Notes under the pieces: generated by a model
What the model saw: only the letters and a program-made list of their open reading frames with translations
Database searches by the model: none
What the model was told of the DNA's origin: nothing
Position numbers and translations under genes: made by a program
Source of the DNA: JBDIAG01 sp963835085
Lineage (GTDB): Bacteria > Actinomycetota > Actinomycetes > Actinomycetales > CAWJMD01
NCBI GenBank assembly: GCA_963835085.1
Contig: CAWIED010000001.1
Location: 1,736,001-1,800,000, forward strand
Length of the DNA: 64,000 nucleotides
Reading direction: 5' to 3'
Shown here: positions 44,344 to 52,468 of the stretch, piece after piece
Layout of the letters: each line of letters begins with the position of its first letter
How positions within the stretch are numbered: position 1 is the first letter of the stretch

Positions 44344-44976
44344 CTCGGGTGCTGCTTGTCGATGACCACGCACTGTTCCGCAAGGGCGTGCGCGCCCTGT
44401 TGTCGACGATGCAGGACATCGAGGTCATTGGTGAGGCCCAGAGTGGGCCAGAGGCCATTGCTGCCTGCTCGAACCTGACGCCAGACGTGGTTCTGCTTGA
44501 TCTTCAAATGCCGGGCGGAGGTGGACTGGAGGCCGTTCCTGGAATTCGCCAGGCCGCGCCCGGCGCTGCGATTCTCGTCGTCACGATGCGCGCCGACGAC
44601 GCTGCCGTGCGAGAAGCGCTTCTGCTGGGAGCCCACGGCTACGTCCTGAAAGACACCGACGGAGACGACTTCATTCGGGCTGTCACCTCAGTCGCGAGGG
44701 GGGACACCCACCTCGATCGTGGTGTCGCCGACCAGTTGGCTTCCCTGCTGCATGGCAGGGCCACGTCGGTGCCTTTCCCAGGTCCTGACGGAGCGGGAAC
44801 GTGCCGTGCTGTCGCTCATGGCACAAGGGCGCTCCAACGGCGAGATCGCCCGCGACCTTTACCTGAGCACCAAGACTGTGCAGAACTACGTCAGCAAGGT
44901 CTTCCTCAAGCTTGGCGTTGCTGACCGAGCCCAAGCGATTGTGGCTGCTCGGGAGGAAGGGCTCCATCTCTCGTAG
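44340..44976 (+). pseudogene. LuxR/NarL-type response regulator, frameshifted between domains
   Basis: The receiver domain is intact (TRVLLVDDHALFRKGVRALL, phosphorylated Asp in VVLLDLQMPGG, Lys in YVLKDTDGDDF), in frame from GTG 44340 (ATG 44331 possible). The LuxR HTH (LTERERAVLSLMAQGRSNGEIARDLYLSTKTVQNYVSKVFLKLGVADRAQAIV) is complete but in the +1 frame and ends at 44976. The frames meet near 44780 at TTTCCCAGGTCC, implying one extra base. As written, the protein loses its DNA-binding domain. It may be a sequencing error, since both parts look conserved. Confidence 0.82.
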
Positions 44977-45206
44977 ACGGGCAGCGACACCCTGAGCCCA
45001 AGAAGCGCCGGATAGCAACCGCCCGCTCTGGCAGGAGGGCCGCGGCTGGGCGCTCGATGAATCGCACCACCCGGAACTGGACGACTGATCCGAGGCGCAC
45101 TCCGACTCATCCGACCCGGTCGTGGGCTTTCACTCTCACGACGATACGGATCTCACGTTTCCGATGTGGCGAACGTCTTCGAGGTGCAGAGCACGAAGGA
45201 GGAGCT

Positions 45207-45719
45207 ATGAACACGCGACACGCTCACATCGACACCACGCTTGGTCAGCTCACGCTCGTGGCGTCGGGCGGGGCGATCACCGGCCTTTACTTCCGGCACC
45301 ACATCCGGCGGCCCGCGTCGCAGACATTCGGTCCCGAGATCGCGATCTCGGAGGATGCGCTGCTCGCGGACGCGGCATCCCAGCTGCATGAGTACCTCGC
45401 GGGCGAACGGCGCGAGTTCGAGTTGCCGTTCGACGCAGTCGGCGACGCGTTCCAGCACGCCGTGTGGAACATCGTCTCCGAGATCTCGTTCGGTGAAACG
45501 ACGACGTACGGGGCGATCGCGGAGCAGTTGGGCGACAAGGCTCTCTCGTACCGGGTCGGTCAGGCGGTGGGCACGAACCCGCTGTGCGTCTTCGTCCCTT
45601 GCCACCGTGTGGTCGGCGCGAACGGGAAGCTCACCGGCTACGCCGGTGGACTGAAGCGCAAGCACGCACTGCTCAAACTCGAAGAGCCCGCGGCGGTCGC
45701 CGCCGGACGGTTGTTCTAG
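45207..45719 (+). CDS. ogt: Methylated-DNA--protein-cysteine methyltransferase (first copy)
   Basis: A 170-residue suicide repair enzyme removing alkyl groups from O6-methylguanine. The active-site motif is PCHRVVG (VFVPCHRVVGANGKLTGYAGG), the Arg finger HTH is FGETTTYGAIAEQLGDKALSYRVGQAVGTNP. ATG 45207 has AAGGAGGAGCT in front; earlier in-frame sequence is non-coding. First gene of an alkylation-repair group that includes a second Ogt and an Ada zinc domain. Confidence 0.95.
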   Translation: MNTRHAHIDTTLGQLTLVASGGAITGLYFRHHIRRPASQTFGPEIAISEDALLADAASQLHEYLAGERREFELPFDAVGDAFQHAVWNIVSEISFGETTTYGAIAEQLGDKALSYRVGQAVGTNPLCVFVPCHRVVGANGKLTGYAGGLKRKHALLKLEEPAAVAAGRLF

Positions 45720-45760
45720 CTGGATCTCACGAAAGAGTCATCGTTACCGTCTTCAATGGG

Positions 45761-46261
45761 ATGAACATGAAGCAGCCGTTCGAAACCGTGGTGCAGAACC
45801 ACGGCACCACCGTCCTGCGAGTCTGTCGCGCCCTCCTGGGCGTGCATGACGCGGATGACGCCTGGTCCGAGACGTTCCTCGCCGCGATGCGCGCCTACCC
45901 CGACCTTCCGGATACGGCGAACGTCGAGGCCTGGCTCGTCACGATCGCCCGGCGCAAAGCCATCGACGTCCACCGGGCAGCCAAGCGGAATCCGCTTCCG
46001 GTGGAGGATCTGCCCGAGGCTCCGACCGCTCTCGGTATCCCCGATGCACGCGACGAGGACCTCTGGCAGAGGGTGGGTGGGCTGCCGGAGAAACAACGGC
46101 AGGCGATTACCTACAAGTACCTCGTCGGGATGTCGTACGCGGAGATCGCGGCGATCTTCGGCGGCACGGTCGACGCGGCGCGAAGAGCCTCGGCCGACGG
46201 GATGAAGAACCTCAGAAGAACCTATCCGGGCGCGACACGAAAGGAGCAAGACCATGAATGA
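45761..46261 (+). CDS. ECF-type RNA polymerase sigma factor
   Basis: A 166-residue sigma-70 family protein. Region 2 (FETVVQNHGTTVLRVCRALLGVHDADDAWSETFLAAMRAYP then NVEAWLVTIARRKAIDVHRAAKR) and region 4 (LPEKQRQAITYKYLVGMSYAEIAAIFGGTVDAARRASADGMKNLRRTYPG) are both present. No anti-sigma gene is adjacent. It is sandwiched between two ogt genes and overlaps the second by 8 bases, so it probably directs the alkylation-damage response. Start ATG 45761 or 45767. Confidence 0.9.
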   Translation: MNMKQPFETVVQNHGTTVLRVCRALLGVHDADDAWSETFLAAMRAYPDLPDTANVEAWLVTIARRKAIDVHRAAKRNPLPVEDLPEAPTALGIPDARDEDLWQRVGGLPEKQRQAITYKYLVGMSYAEIAAIFGGTVDAARRASADGMKNLRRTYPGATRKEQDHE

Positions 46262-46868
46262 CATCCGCAACGATGACGCCTTTCCGGCCCTGACGGCACC
46301 CATCGAAGCCGACAAGCTGGCAGCCCTGCACAGTCGGCTCGAGGTCGCCGCGCAGGCGGAGGGTCTGGTCGATGTCGCCTACCGGGTAGTCGACAGTCCG
46401 ATCGGAAAGCTGCTGCTCGCCTCGACGCCCAAGGGGCTCGTGCGGGTCGCGTTCGCCAACGAGGACCACGACAAGGTGCTCGAAACACTGGCGGTGAAGC
46501 TCAGCCCGCGCATCCTGCGCGCGCCGAAACAGTTGGACGTCGCGGCCCGCGAGCTCGATGAGTACTTCGAGCACCGTCGGCGGATCTTCGACCTGGACCT
46601 TGACCTGTCTCTGTCGAAGGGTTTTCGCCAGTTGGTGCAGCAGCACCTGCCCGAGATCGCCTACGGCCAGACGCGCAGCTACCGGGAGATGGCCGAGATG
46701 GTAGGCAACCCGAAGGCTGTCCGCGCGGTCGGCACTGCCTGCGCGACCAACCCGCTGCCCGTGGTGGTCCCGTGCCACCGCGTCCTACGCACCGATGGCT
46801 CCCTCGGCGGCTACATCGGCGGCCGCAAGGCCAAGACGACTCTGCTGGAACTGGAGGCAGCGGCATGA
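46254..46868 (+). CDS. Methylated-DNA--protein-cysteine methyltransferase (second copy)
   Basis: A 204-residue Ogt/Ada-C type repair enzyme with active site VVVPCHRVLRTDGSLGGYIGGRKAKTTLLELE and HTH FRQLVQQHLPEIAYGQTRSYREMAEMVGNPKAVRAVGTACATNP. An N-terminal region of about 40 residues precedes the ribonuclease-like domain (VDVAYRVVDSPIGKLLLASTPKGL). It overlaps both neighbours (8 bases with sigma, ATGA-type with the next gene). Substrate range relative to the first Ogt is unknown. Confidence 0.95.
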   Translation: MNDIRNDDAFPALTAPIEADKLAALHSRLEVAAQAEGLVDVAYRVVDSPIGKLLLASTPKGLVRVAFANEDHDKVLETLAVKLSPRILRAPKQLDVAARELDEYFEHRRRIFDLDLDLSLSKGFRQLVQQHLPEIAYGQTRSYREMAEMVGNPKAVRAVGTACATNPLPVVVPCHRVLRTDGSLGGYIGGRKAKTTLLELEAAA

Positions 46869-47415
46869 ACGCCAAGACGAGCCGGCGGGCCGATCCATGG
46901 CGCGAACGCGTCGAATCGGCCAACTGGGCGGCAGTCACCGCCGAGGTGAACGAGTACGGCGGCGCGCTGCGGCCACAGTTGCTCACCGATGAGGAGACCA
47001 TCGAGTTCCGGAACCTCTACGACACACACTCGATGAGTGGTTGGAGAGGTGCCACGAGGCCGGGCAGACCAAGTCGTCAGCGATCCTGCTCACGTACGGC
47101 GAGAACGACTGGAACGCGCTGCACCGCGATCTCTACGGCGACCTGGTCTTCCCGCTGCAAGTGGTCATCAACCTCAACGAGCCCGGCGTCGACCACACCG
47201 GCGGCGAATTCCTGCTCCTCGAACAGCGTCCCCGGGCGCAGTCCCGCGGCACCGCCACGCTGCTTGCCCACGGTCACGGCTACGTCTTCACGACACGGGA
47301 CCGTCCCGTGGAGTCCAAGCGCGGCTGGTCGGCCGCCCCAGTGCGGCACGGCGTCTCAGCAATCCGCTCCGGAGAGCGACACACCCTCGCCCTGGTCTTC
47401 CACGACGCCGCCTGA
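46865..47415 (+). pseudogene. 2OG-Fe(II) oxygenase (AlkB-like context) with internal deletion
   Basis: N-terminal part in one frame: RADPWRERVESANWAAVTAEVNEYGGALRPQLLTDEETIEFRNLYD. C-terminal part in another frame: TLDEWLERCHEAGQTKSSAILLTYGENDWNALHRDLYGDLVFPLQVV, with iron ligands H and D in NALHRDLYG and the C-terminal APVRHGVS His and Arg region, ending FHDAA. About 70 residues between FRNLYD and TLDEW, normally present in the family, are missing and the joint at about 47025 (ACACACTC) is out of frame. A deletion at a short repeat is likely. The gene should be inactive. Confidence 0.8.
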
Positions 47416-47446
47416 GCGCGGTCCCGCTGGAAGAATCGGAGTCACG

Positions 47447-47734
47447 ATGAGCGAGCCGAAGCAGTACAGGCTCACCGCGCCGGATGGCCGCTCCTATGTG
47501 TCTGCGACCAAAGGGACGTGGGGTGGCCACCGAGGCGGGAAGATCTACGGCCGCCTCGATTGCCCGGCCGCACTTCGCGCAATGGCGAAAGGCGGCTACG
47601 TCAAGAACCGCGTCTTCTTCGCCGACGAGGCCACGGCACTCGCCGCCGGTTACCGTCCCTGCGGTGCTTGCTGCACCGAGAAGTACCAGGCGTGGAAAGC
47701 CGCGCAGGAACGAGGCGACTCATGGACGCCCTGA
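47447..47734 (+). CDS. Stand-alone Ada-type zinc-binding domain protein
   Basis: A 95-residue protein matching the N-terminal methylphosphotriester-repair domain of Ada: TKGTWGGHRGGKIYGRLDCPAALRAMAKGGYVKNRVFFADEATALAAGYRPCGACCTEKYQAWKAAQE, with zinc cysteines in RLDCP and RPCGACC. No HTH is attached, so it is not a full Ada regulator. ATG 47447 with GGAG upstream. Last gene of the alkylation-repair operon. Confidence 0.85.
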   Translation: MSEPKQYRLTAPDGRSYVSATKGTWGGHRGGKIYGRLDCPAALRAMAKGGYVKNRVFFADEATALAAGYRPCGACCTEKYQAWKAAQERGDSWTP

Positions 47735-47978
47735 CCAGCCCTCTTCTTCGCCCTGGTGCCGGGGTCTCCGTCGATCCATCGTTCACCACATCAGAAGTCG
47801 CAGCGCTTGTCGACCTTCGCCGAGTCGCGCGGAGCGCAGGCTATCGCGATCGGGTCCGGCCGTGACTCCCTGATGAGGGGCGCGGCCAGCACGTTCGAAG
47901 CCTCGTGGGAACAATCAGGCGGAGAAGTGGCGCTGCGCATGGCATGACCGGAGTCGGCGGCGCTTCCACTGCTCGCTG

Positions 47979-48180
47979 CACGAGCCGATGGTCGGTCGCG
48001 ACGAGGTGCGCGACTTCGCAACGCACTTCCGCGCCGCATTCCCGGACCTGAACTTCTGGGGCACCGCCGACCTCATCGCGGAGGGCGACTACCTCGTCGG
48101 ACAGTCGGGAAGGCGGCGGCACGCACACCGGTGACTATGTCTTCGACGACCTGCCCATCGGATCGGTCCCGCCTCACGCA
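47979..48180 (+). pseudogene. Ester cyclase (SnoaL-like) remnant in a stretch of gene fragments
   Basis: One frame reads LHEPMVGRDEVRDFATHFRAAFPDLNFWGTADLIAEGDYLVGQ, and after a one-base shift near 48105 another continues REGGGTHTGDYVFDDLPIGSVPP, together the middle of an ester cyclase. Both ends are missing. The surrounding 47735-48412 holds no intact gene; at about 48345 the text MYNPNDVTGGHYDHLHLTV resembles the end of a cell-wall peptidase with an H-x-D-H-L-H motif. The region looks like a graveyard of several genes. Confidence 0.65.
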
Positions 48181-48412
48181 GCCGCCGGGAAGGCCGCGCA
48201 TATTGCCTGGCTCCTCCCGGTCAATCCGATCTTCCAAGAAGTTCGCGAAGCGCAAGAGGAAGCAAGCGGCGAACGCGATCGGCTGCTGCGTGAACTGGCG
48301 AGCAAGGCGCGTTGGCGCGTACCCACGCCAAGGGAGCGGCGGAATGTACAACCCGAACGACGTAACGGGCGGCCACTACGACCACCTGCACCTCACCGTT
48401 AAGGCAACCACG

Positions 48413-48982
48413 TCAAGCCGGAACTCGCGTGGGCCGGTATCGCAGGGCGACCGCCCCTGACCGGAACTCATGGCGGTCCATAAGCTCCAGTTGGATGCGC
48501 TTGCGCAGACCGGCGAGCAAGGTCGGCCCGTGCCCGGCAAGGACCGGCTGCACGAGGAACTCGTACTCGTCGATCAGTCCAAGATCCGCCAACGCTAGGG
48601 GGAGCGTCACTCCGCCCACCCACAGGTTCCCGCCCGGCTCCTGCTTGAGCCGCCGAACCGCATGCCCCACGTCGCCTCGCACCAGCTCGGCATTCCAATC
48701 GACCCCGCTCAGCGTGCTCGACACGACGTACTTCTTCGCCCCGTCGATGGCCTCGGCGAACGGGACCTCCCACTTACCCATCCAGTCAGGCCACGTGCCC
48801 GTGGTCGGCTTCCGCCACGCCGACTCCATCATCTCGTAGGTCACCCGGCCGAATAGCAGGGCATCGGCTCGCTCCATCTCCGCGGTCCAGTAGCGCATCG
48901 ACTCCTCGTCCGGAGGGAGCCCTGCCTCGTGATGGCAGCAGCCGTCGAGCGTGACGTTGATCGAGTATCGAAGGGGTCTCAT
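48413..48982 (-). CDS. Dihydrofolate reductase-family protein (RibD C-terminal type)
   Basis: A 189-residue NADPH-dependent reductase-fold protein: MRPLRYSINVTLDGCCHHEAGLPPDEESMRYWTAEMERADALLFGRVTYEMMESAW, with NLWVGGVTLPLALADLGLIDEYEFLVQPVLAGHGPTLL, the family's cofactor segment. ATG 48982 has AAGGGAGAG before it. Members of this group are common in actinobacteria and their substrates are unknown. It stands alone between gene remnants. Confidence 0.9.
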   Translation of the reverse strand: MRPLRYSINVTLDGCCHHEAGLPPDEESMRYWTAEMERADALLFGRVTYEMMESAWRKPTTGTWPDWMGKWEVPFAEAIDGAKKYVVSSTLSGVDWNAELVRGDVGHAVRRLKQEPGGNLWVGGVTLPLALADLGLIDEYEFLVQPVLAGHGPTLLAGLRKRIQLELMDRHEFRSGAVALRYRPTRVPA

Positions 48983-49127
48983 CTCGTTGCTCTCCCTTGA
49001 CGCGCCGCCGCATTCACCGGGCCGTACTCGGACGGTCACGCCTCCATTCTGGACTCCAGGCTGCGGGCAGCGCCCGGGACACGACAAGTGCACTCCGTGA
49101 CATGGATATTTCGAACGCTTCGAATAA

Positions 49128-49604
49128 TTGCCGACGCCGTGCTCCGGTTGTGCCTCCAAGCGGAAGAACTGCACCCGGCGGGCGGTCCCGCTGGATATCA
49201 CCGAACAACTCGTCGCCGACTGCTACAGCGGTATCGCGATCACGGAGGAGGAGTACAACGCTCTGGCGGCGCAGGTCGAGGCCGCGTTCGATGAGCGCCT
49301 TGCTTCCCGCTCGCAGGAGTTGGCCGAGCTGACCGAGAATCGCCAGCGGCTGCAGAACGAGGGCGACACGCTCCTGGCGCACATCGCCGACGCCATCGAC
49401 CTGGAGACCCTCAAGCGCCATCAAGACCGCAGCCGCGCCGGGCTCGCAGACATCGACCCACGCCTCGCCAGGGACCAACGGCATCGAGATCAGCGAAAAC
49501 GAAAAGGGCGACGATCCGGCTCGCTGAGCCCTTCGCCGCCCTCGCACCCGAACCCACCTCGACCGATGCCAGGTGTTCTTGTACGTCTGAAATTGTGGAG
49601 CTGA
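49128..49604 (+). pseudogene. C-terminal fragment of a large serine recombinase/integrase
   Basis: The frame encodes CSGCASKRKNCTRRAVPLDITEQLVADCYSGIAITEEEYNALAAQVEAAFDERLASRSQELAELTENRQRLQNEGDTLLAHIADAIDLETLKRHQDRSRAGLADID, matching the zinc-ribbon end, coiled-coil and C-terminal part of large serine integrases. The catalytic serine domain and recombinase domain are absent. The fragment runs into tRNA-Ala on the opposite strand. It is the best direct sign of a former integrative element at this site. Confidence 0.75.
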
Positions 49605-49668
49605 GGGGACTCGAACCCCTGACCCCCTCCATGCCATGGAGGTGCGCTACCAGCTGCGCTACAGCCCC
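49596..49668 (-). tRNA. tRNA-Ala (GGC)
   Basis: A 73-nt cloverleaf. Acceptor stem GGGGCTG/CAGCTCC with the G3-U70 wobble pair that identifies alanine tRNA, D arm with AGCTGGTAGCGC, anticodon stem CCTCC/GGAGG with loop ATGGCAT (anticodon GGC), T arm GGGGTTCGAGTCCCC, discriminator A. CCA is not encoded. The 3' end faces a serine integrase fragment. Confidence 0.97.
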
Positions 49669-49746
49669 GTGCCCCTCACAGGGCAACCCCGAAATCATAT
49701 GGCATCCGGCCCTCCGACGCGAAACCGGCTCTCACAGCGGCAACCC

Positions 49747-50376
49747 CTAGGGCATCGCCGGCTGGGCGGCACTGACCACTGGACCAAGGTTCCAACCGTC
49801 CAACGACAGCGCCCCCGACGGCCCCCGTTCGAGCACGCACCAGTGCGCATTGCGCATCGTGCGCAGGGCGCGGCCGTTGGTGCCGAGCCCCACGAGCTCC
49901 ATGACGGCCATCCGGATCGCTCCCCCATGGCTCACCACCACGAGCGTGCCTTCGGTCTCCGCCAACAGCTCACGCACCCGGGCCGCCACCCGGGCGCCGG
50001 CCTCACTCATCCGCTCGGCGCCGCCGATCGGCACGTCGTCTCCCGCCTGCCAGGCGGCCAACGCCTCGGGCCACTTCTGGTGGATCTCGACGCGGCCCAA
50101 GCCTTCCCAGTCGCCCGCGTTCACTTCGCGCAGCAGCGGGTCGCTCTCTACCGGCAACCCCCACGCTCGCCCGAGAGGCTCGGCGGTGGCTAGGGCTCGC
50201 TTGAGGTCTGACGAGACGACTCGGGCTGGATTCTCCACCGCACGCAGGGCCGCCGCGGCAGCCGAGGCCTCGCTGATGCCTACCTCGTCGAGAGGGGTAT
50301 CCAGATGTCCCTGCCACACTCCGGCCGCATTCGACGCTGTGCGCCCATGCCGAATAAGCACCACCCGCTGAGACAT
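49747..50376 (-). CDS. Histidine phosphatase (phosphoglycerate mutase-like)
   Basis: A 209-residue histidine phosphatase. The catalytic RHG motif is VVLIRHGRTASNAAGVWQGHLDTPL, with the second Arg in VVSSDLKRALATAEPL, acid Glu in LREVNAGDWEGLG, and the second His in LVVVSHGGAIRMAVMEL. ATG 50376 lies 4 bases after the rsfS stop. In actinobacteria a gene of this type regularly follows rsfS; candidates include glucosyl-3-phosphoglycerate phosphatase, but the substrate is unproven here. Confidence 0.93.
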   Translation of the reverse strand: MSQRVVLIRHGRTASNAAGVWQGHLDTPLDEVGISEASAAAAALRAVENPARVVSSDLKRALATAEPLGRAWGLPVESDPLLREVNAGDWEGLGRVEIHQKWPEALAAWQAGDDVPIGGAERMSEAGARVAARVRELLAETEGTLVVVSHGGAIRMAVMELVGLGTNGRALRTMRNAHWCVLERGPSGALSLDGWNLGPVVSAAQPAMP

Positions 50377-50380
50377 GGGT

Positions 50381-50758
50381 TCAGCGCTGCCCGGCAGTGA
50401 CGACGGCGGGCAGCTCGATGAGCGGGCAGTCCTTCCAGAGCCGCTCCAGCGCATAGAACTCGCGCTCCTCGGCGTGCTGCACGTGCACCACGATCTCGCC
50501 GAAGTCGAGCAGCACCCAGCGCGCGTCCTTGAGGCCCTCACGACGCAGGGGCTTGGCGTCCAGCTCGCGCAGCCGGTCTTCGATTTCGTCGACGACCGAG
50601 CGCACCTGGCGCTCGTTCTCTGCGGCGGCCAAGACGAACACATCGGTGATGACCAACTGCTCGCTCACGTCTAGGGCGATGATCTCGGTGGCCAACTTGG
50701 CCGCTGCCGCCTCTGCGGCCGCGACCGCGAGCTCCACTGCACGTGGCGAAGCGCTCAC
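50381..50758 (-). CDS. rsfS: Ribosomal silencing factor
   Basis: A 125-residue protein that binds ribosomal protein L14 and blocks subunit joining under starvation. Family text: AKLATEIIALDVSEQLVITDVFVLAAAENERQVRSVVDEIEDRL and LRREGLKDARWVLLDFGEIVVHVQHAEEREFYALERLWKDCP. GTG 50758 is preceded by GAGGAG. Lies between the LytR_C gene and the histidine phosphatase, the usual actinobacterial order. Confidence 0.95.
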   Translation of the reverse strand: MSASPRAVELAVAAAEAAAAKLATEIIALDVSEQLVITDVFVLAAAENERQVRSVVDEIEDRLRELDAKPLRREGLKDARWVLLDFGEIVVHVQHAEEREFYALERLWKDCPLIELPAVVTAGQR

Positions 50759-50854
50759 AAACTCTCCTCGGTAACCCTCACGAACATTCAACGAACGTTC
50801 TAGGGTCTCACGTCCGGGTGCTAAGACCCCAAAATGTCGGGTCGTCACGCCGCA

Positions 50855-52411
50855 TCAGGGAGTTGCCGGTGCCGAGGCGCTCGGCGACGAGGTCGCAGCA
50901 TCGGTTGCCGGACTGCTCGCAGCAGGAGTCGCAGGAGCTGCGGTCGCGTCGGGCGTGGGAGCGGTGGCCGCTGCGAAATCAGCCCCAAGCAAGACGAGCG
51001 CCTTCGTCCCCACTGGCACCAAGGGTGAGGCGACCACCTCAGCATCAGGAACAGTGAGATCCTTCGCGATCCGCCGGCCCTTGGCCAGGTCTGCAGCCGA
51101 ATCGGTCGGCACCAACACCATGGTCGTGTCCATGGCCGGCTGGGCCAGCCCCTTCCACTCGTACGTGTAGCCGCTGTCGATCAACCGGCGACGCGCGCCG
51201 CTCTCCAACCCGTCGACGCCCGAGCCGTTCTGCAAGGCCACAGCGCCTGCGGCACCGGGCGTGAACAACTGCAGCCCCGCCATCCGATCGTTCGCGAACG
51301 TGGCCAGCGCCGCCCGGTCGACCACCACTCCGTTGGGCACGTCCGGAGTGGGCGCCGCAGTGGTGCCGAGCAGGCTGCCCGCGTAGTTGGCCGAGCGCAG
51401 CTGGGAACGCAGCTGCACCAGGCGCTCGGCCAGCTGGTCGGTGCTCAGCGTGGTGCTGCCCGGCACAGCCGCGAGCAGCGTGCTGACGGCCGCCTTATCG
51501 GTGGGCAGCGACGCGAAGAGCGTGCTGGCTACCTGGCTCATCCGCGCCAGCTGCGCGGGCGGCGCTTCGCCGGTGGCCGTCCAGGTGCCGAAGGTCAGCG
51601 CCTGCACTCCCGAAAGCTTCTGTCCCACACCGGGCTTGAGGTCGACGCCATTCGCCTGCACCGGCACGTCCACGTCGACCTTGACGCCACCCACCTTGTC
51701 GATCAGGGCGGCCATGCCATCCATCGGCAGCGTCCAGGACGCGTCGACGCGCAGGCCCGTGGCGTCGGAGAAGGCCGCGCCCGGCACGTCGGTGCCCAGC
51801 GGCAGCGCGTCGCGCAGGGCGACGGTCCCTGCGCCGGGTGCGTCGAGCAGCAGGTCACCCGGCATGAAGATGCCGCTTGGTTCGCTGCCGTCGGAGTAGA
51901 ACAACCCGTCCTGCAGGTGGTTGTCGGGGGTGGAGACCGAGATGAACAGGCTGTGCAGCGGTGCCGGGGCAGGTGCGGGCGCCGGAGCTGCCACCTGTTG
52001 GTGCTGTTGCCGCCAGACCAGAGCACCTGCAGCCAGCGCGAGCACCAGCATCAGTGCTACGAGGAGCCACCACCTGCGGCGACGTCCCGTGGCCTCCCGC
52101 AGCTCGGTGGGCAGCAGGGTCAGACCCGACTGTTCTTCAGGCTCCTTCAGCTCTTCGCCTTCGGGCAACGCTTCCGGACCGGCCTCTGCCGGAGCACCAG
52201 GCTCCCCCTCGACTCCTGACTCCGTCTGTCCTGCCGAACTACCCGCGGCCTGCGCAGGCTCGACGGGTGAGTCAGTAGGCGCTGCTCCGGTATCAGGGCG
52301 CGCCGGATCGTCGTTGCTCCTCGCCTGCGCCGGTACGGCCGCGCGGTCGGAGGGCAGGTCAGTCTGGTCGGTACTCGACGTCACTCGGCCAGCATCGGCG
52401 CGTCGCCACAT
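50855..52411 (-). CDS. LCP-like membrane protein with LytR C-terminal domain
   Basis: A single-pass membrane protein of about 518 residues. An acidic, proline-rich cytoplasmic region is followed by RRRRWWLLVALMLVLALAAGALVW, then an LCP-like extracytoplasmic region (FSDATGLRVDASWTLPMDGMAALIDKVGGVKVDV) and a LytR_C domain (VALQNGSGVDGLESGARRRLIDSGYTYEWKGLAQPAMDTTMVLVP), ending in an Ala/Pro/Ser tail. The arginines of active LCP transferases are not evident, so enzymatic ligation is doubtful. Start uncertain: ATG 52411 chosen, with GTG 52453 and GTG 52384 possible. Placement between nadD and rsfS is conserved. Confidence 0.85.
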   Translation of the reverse strand: MWRRADAGRVTSSTDQTDLPSDRAAVPAQARSNDDPARPDTGAAPTDSPVEPAQAAGSSAGQTESGVEGEPGAPAEAGPEALPEGEELKEPEEQSGLTLLPTELREATGRRRRWWLLVALMLVLALAAGALVWRQQHQQVAAPAPAPAPAPLHSLFISVSTPDNHLQDGLFYSDGSEPSGIFMPGDLLLDAPGAGTVALRDALPLGTDVPGAAFSDATGLRVDASWTLPMDGMAALIDKVGGVKVDVDVPVQANGVDLKPGVGQKLSGVQALTFGTWTATGEAPPAQLARMSQVASTLFASLPTDKAAVSTLLAAVPGSTTLSTDQLAERLVQLRSQLRSANYAGSLLGTTAAPTPDVPNGVVVDRAALATFANDRMAGLQLFTPGAAGAVALQNGSGVDGLESGARRRLIDSGYTYEWKGLAQPAMDTTMVLVPTDSAADLAKGRRIAKDLTVPDAEVVASPLVPVGTKALVLLGADFAAATAPTPDATAAPATPAASSPATDAATSSPSASAPATP

Positions 52412-52468
52412 CGACTTGACCGCATTCGAGCTGAAAGCTCCCGCCCAATCCACCCAAACCGGCGGACG

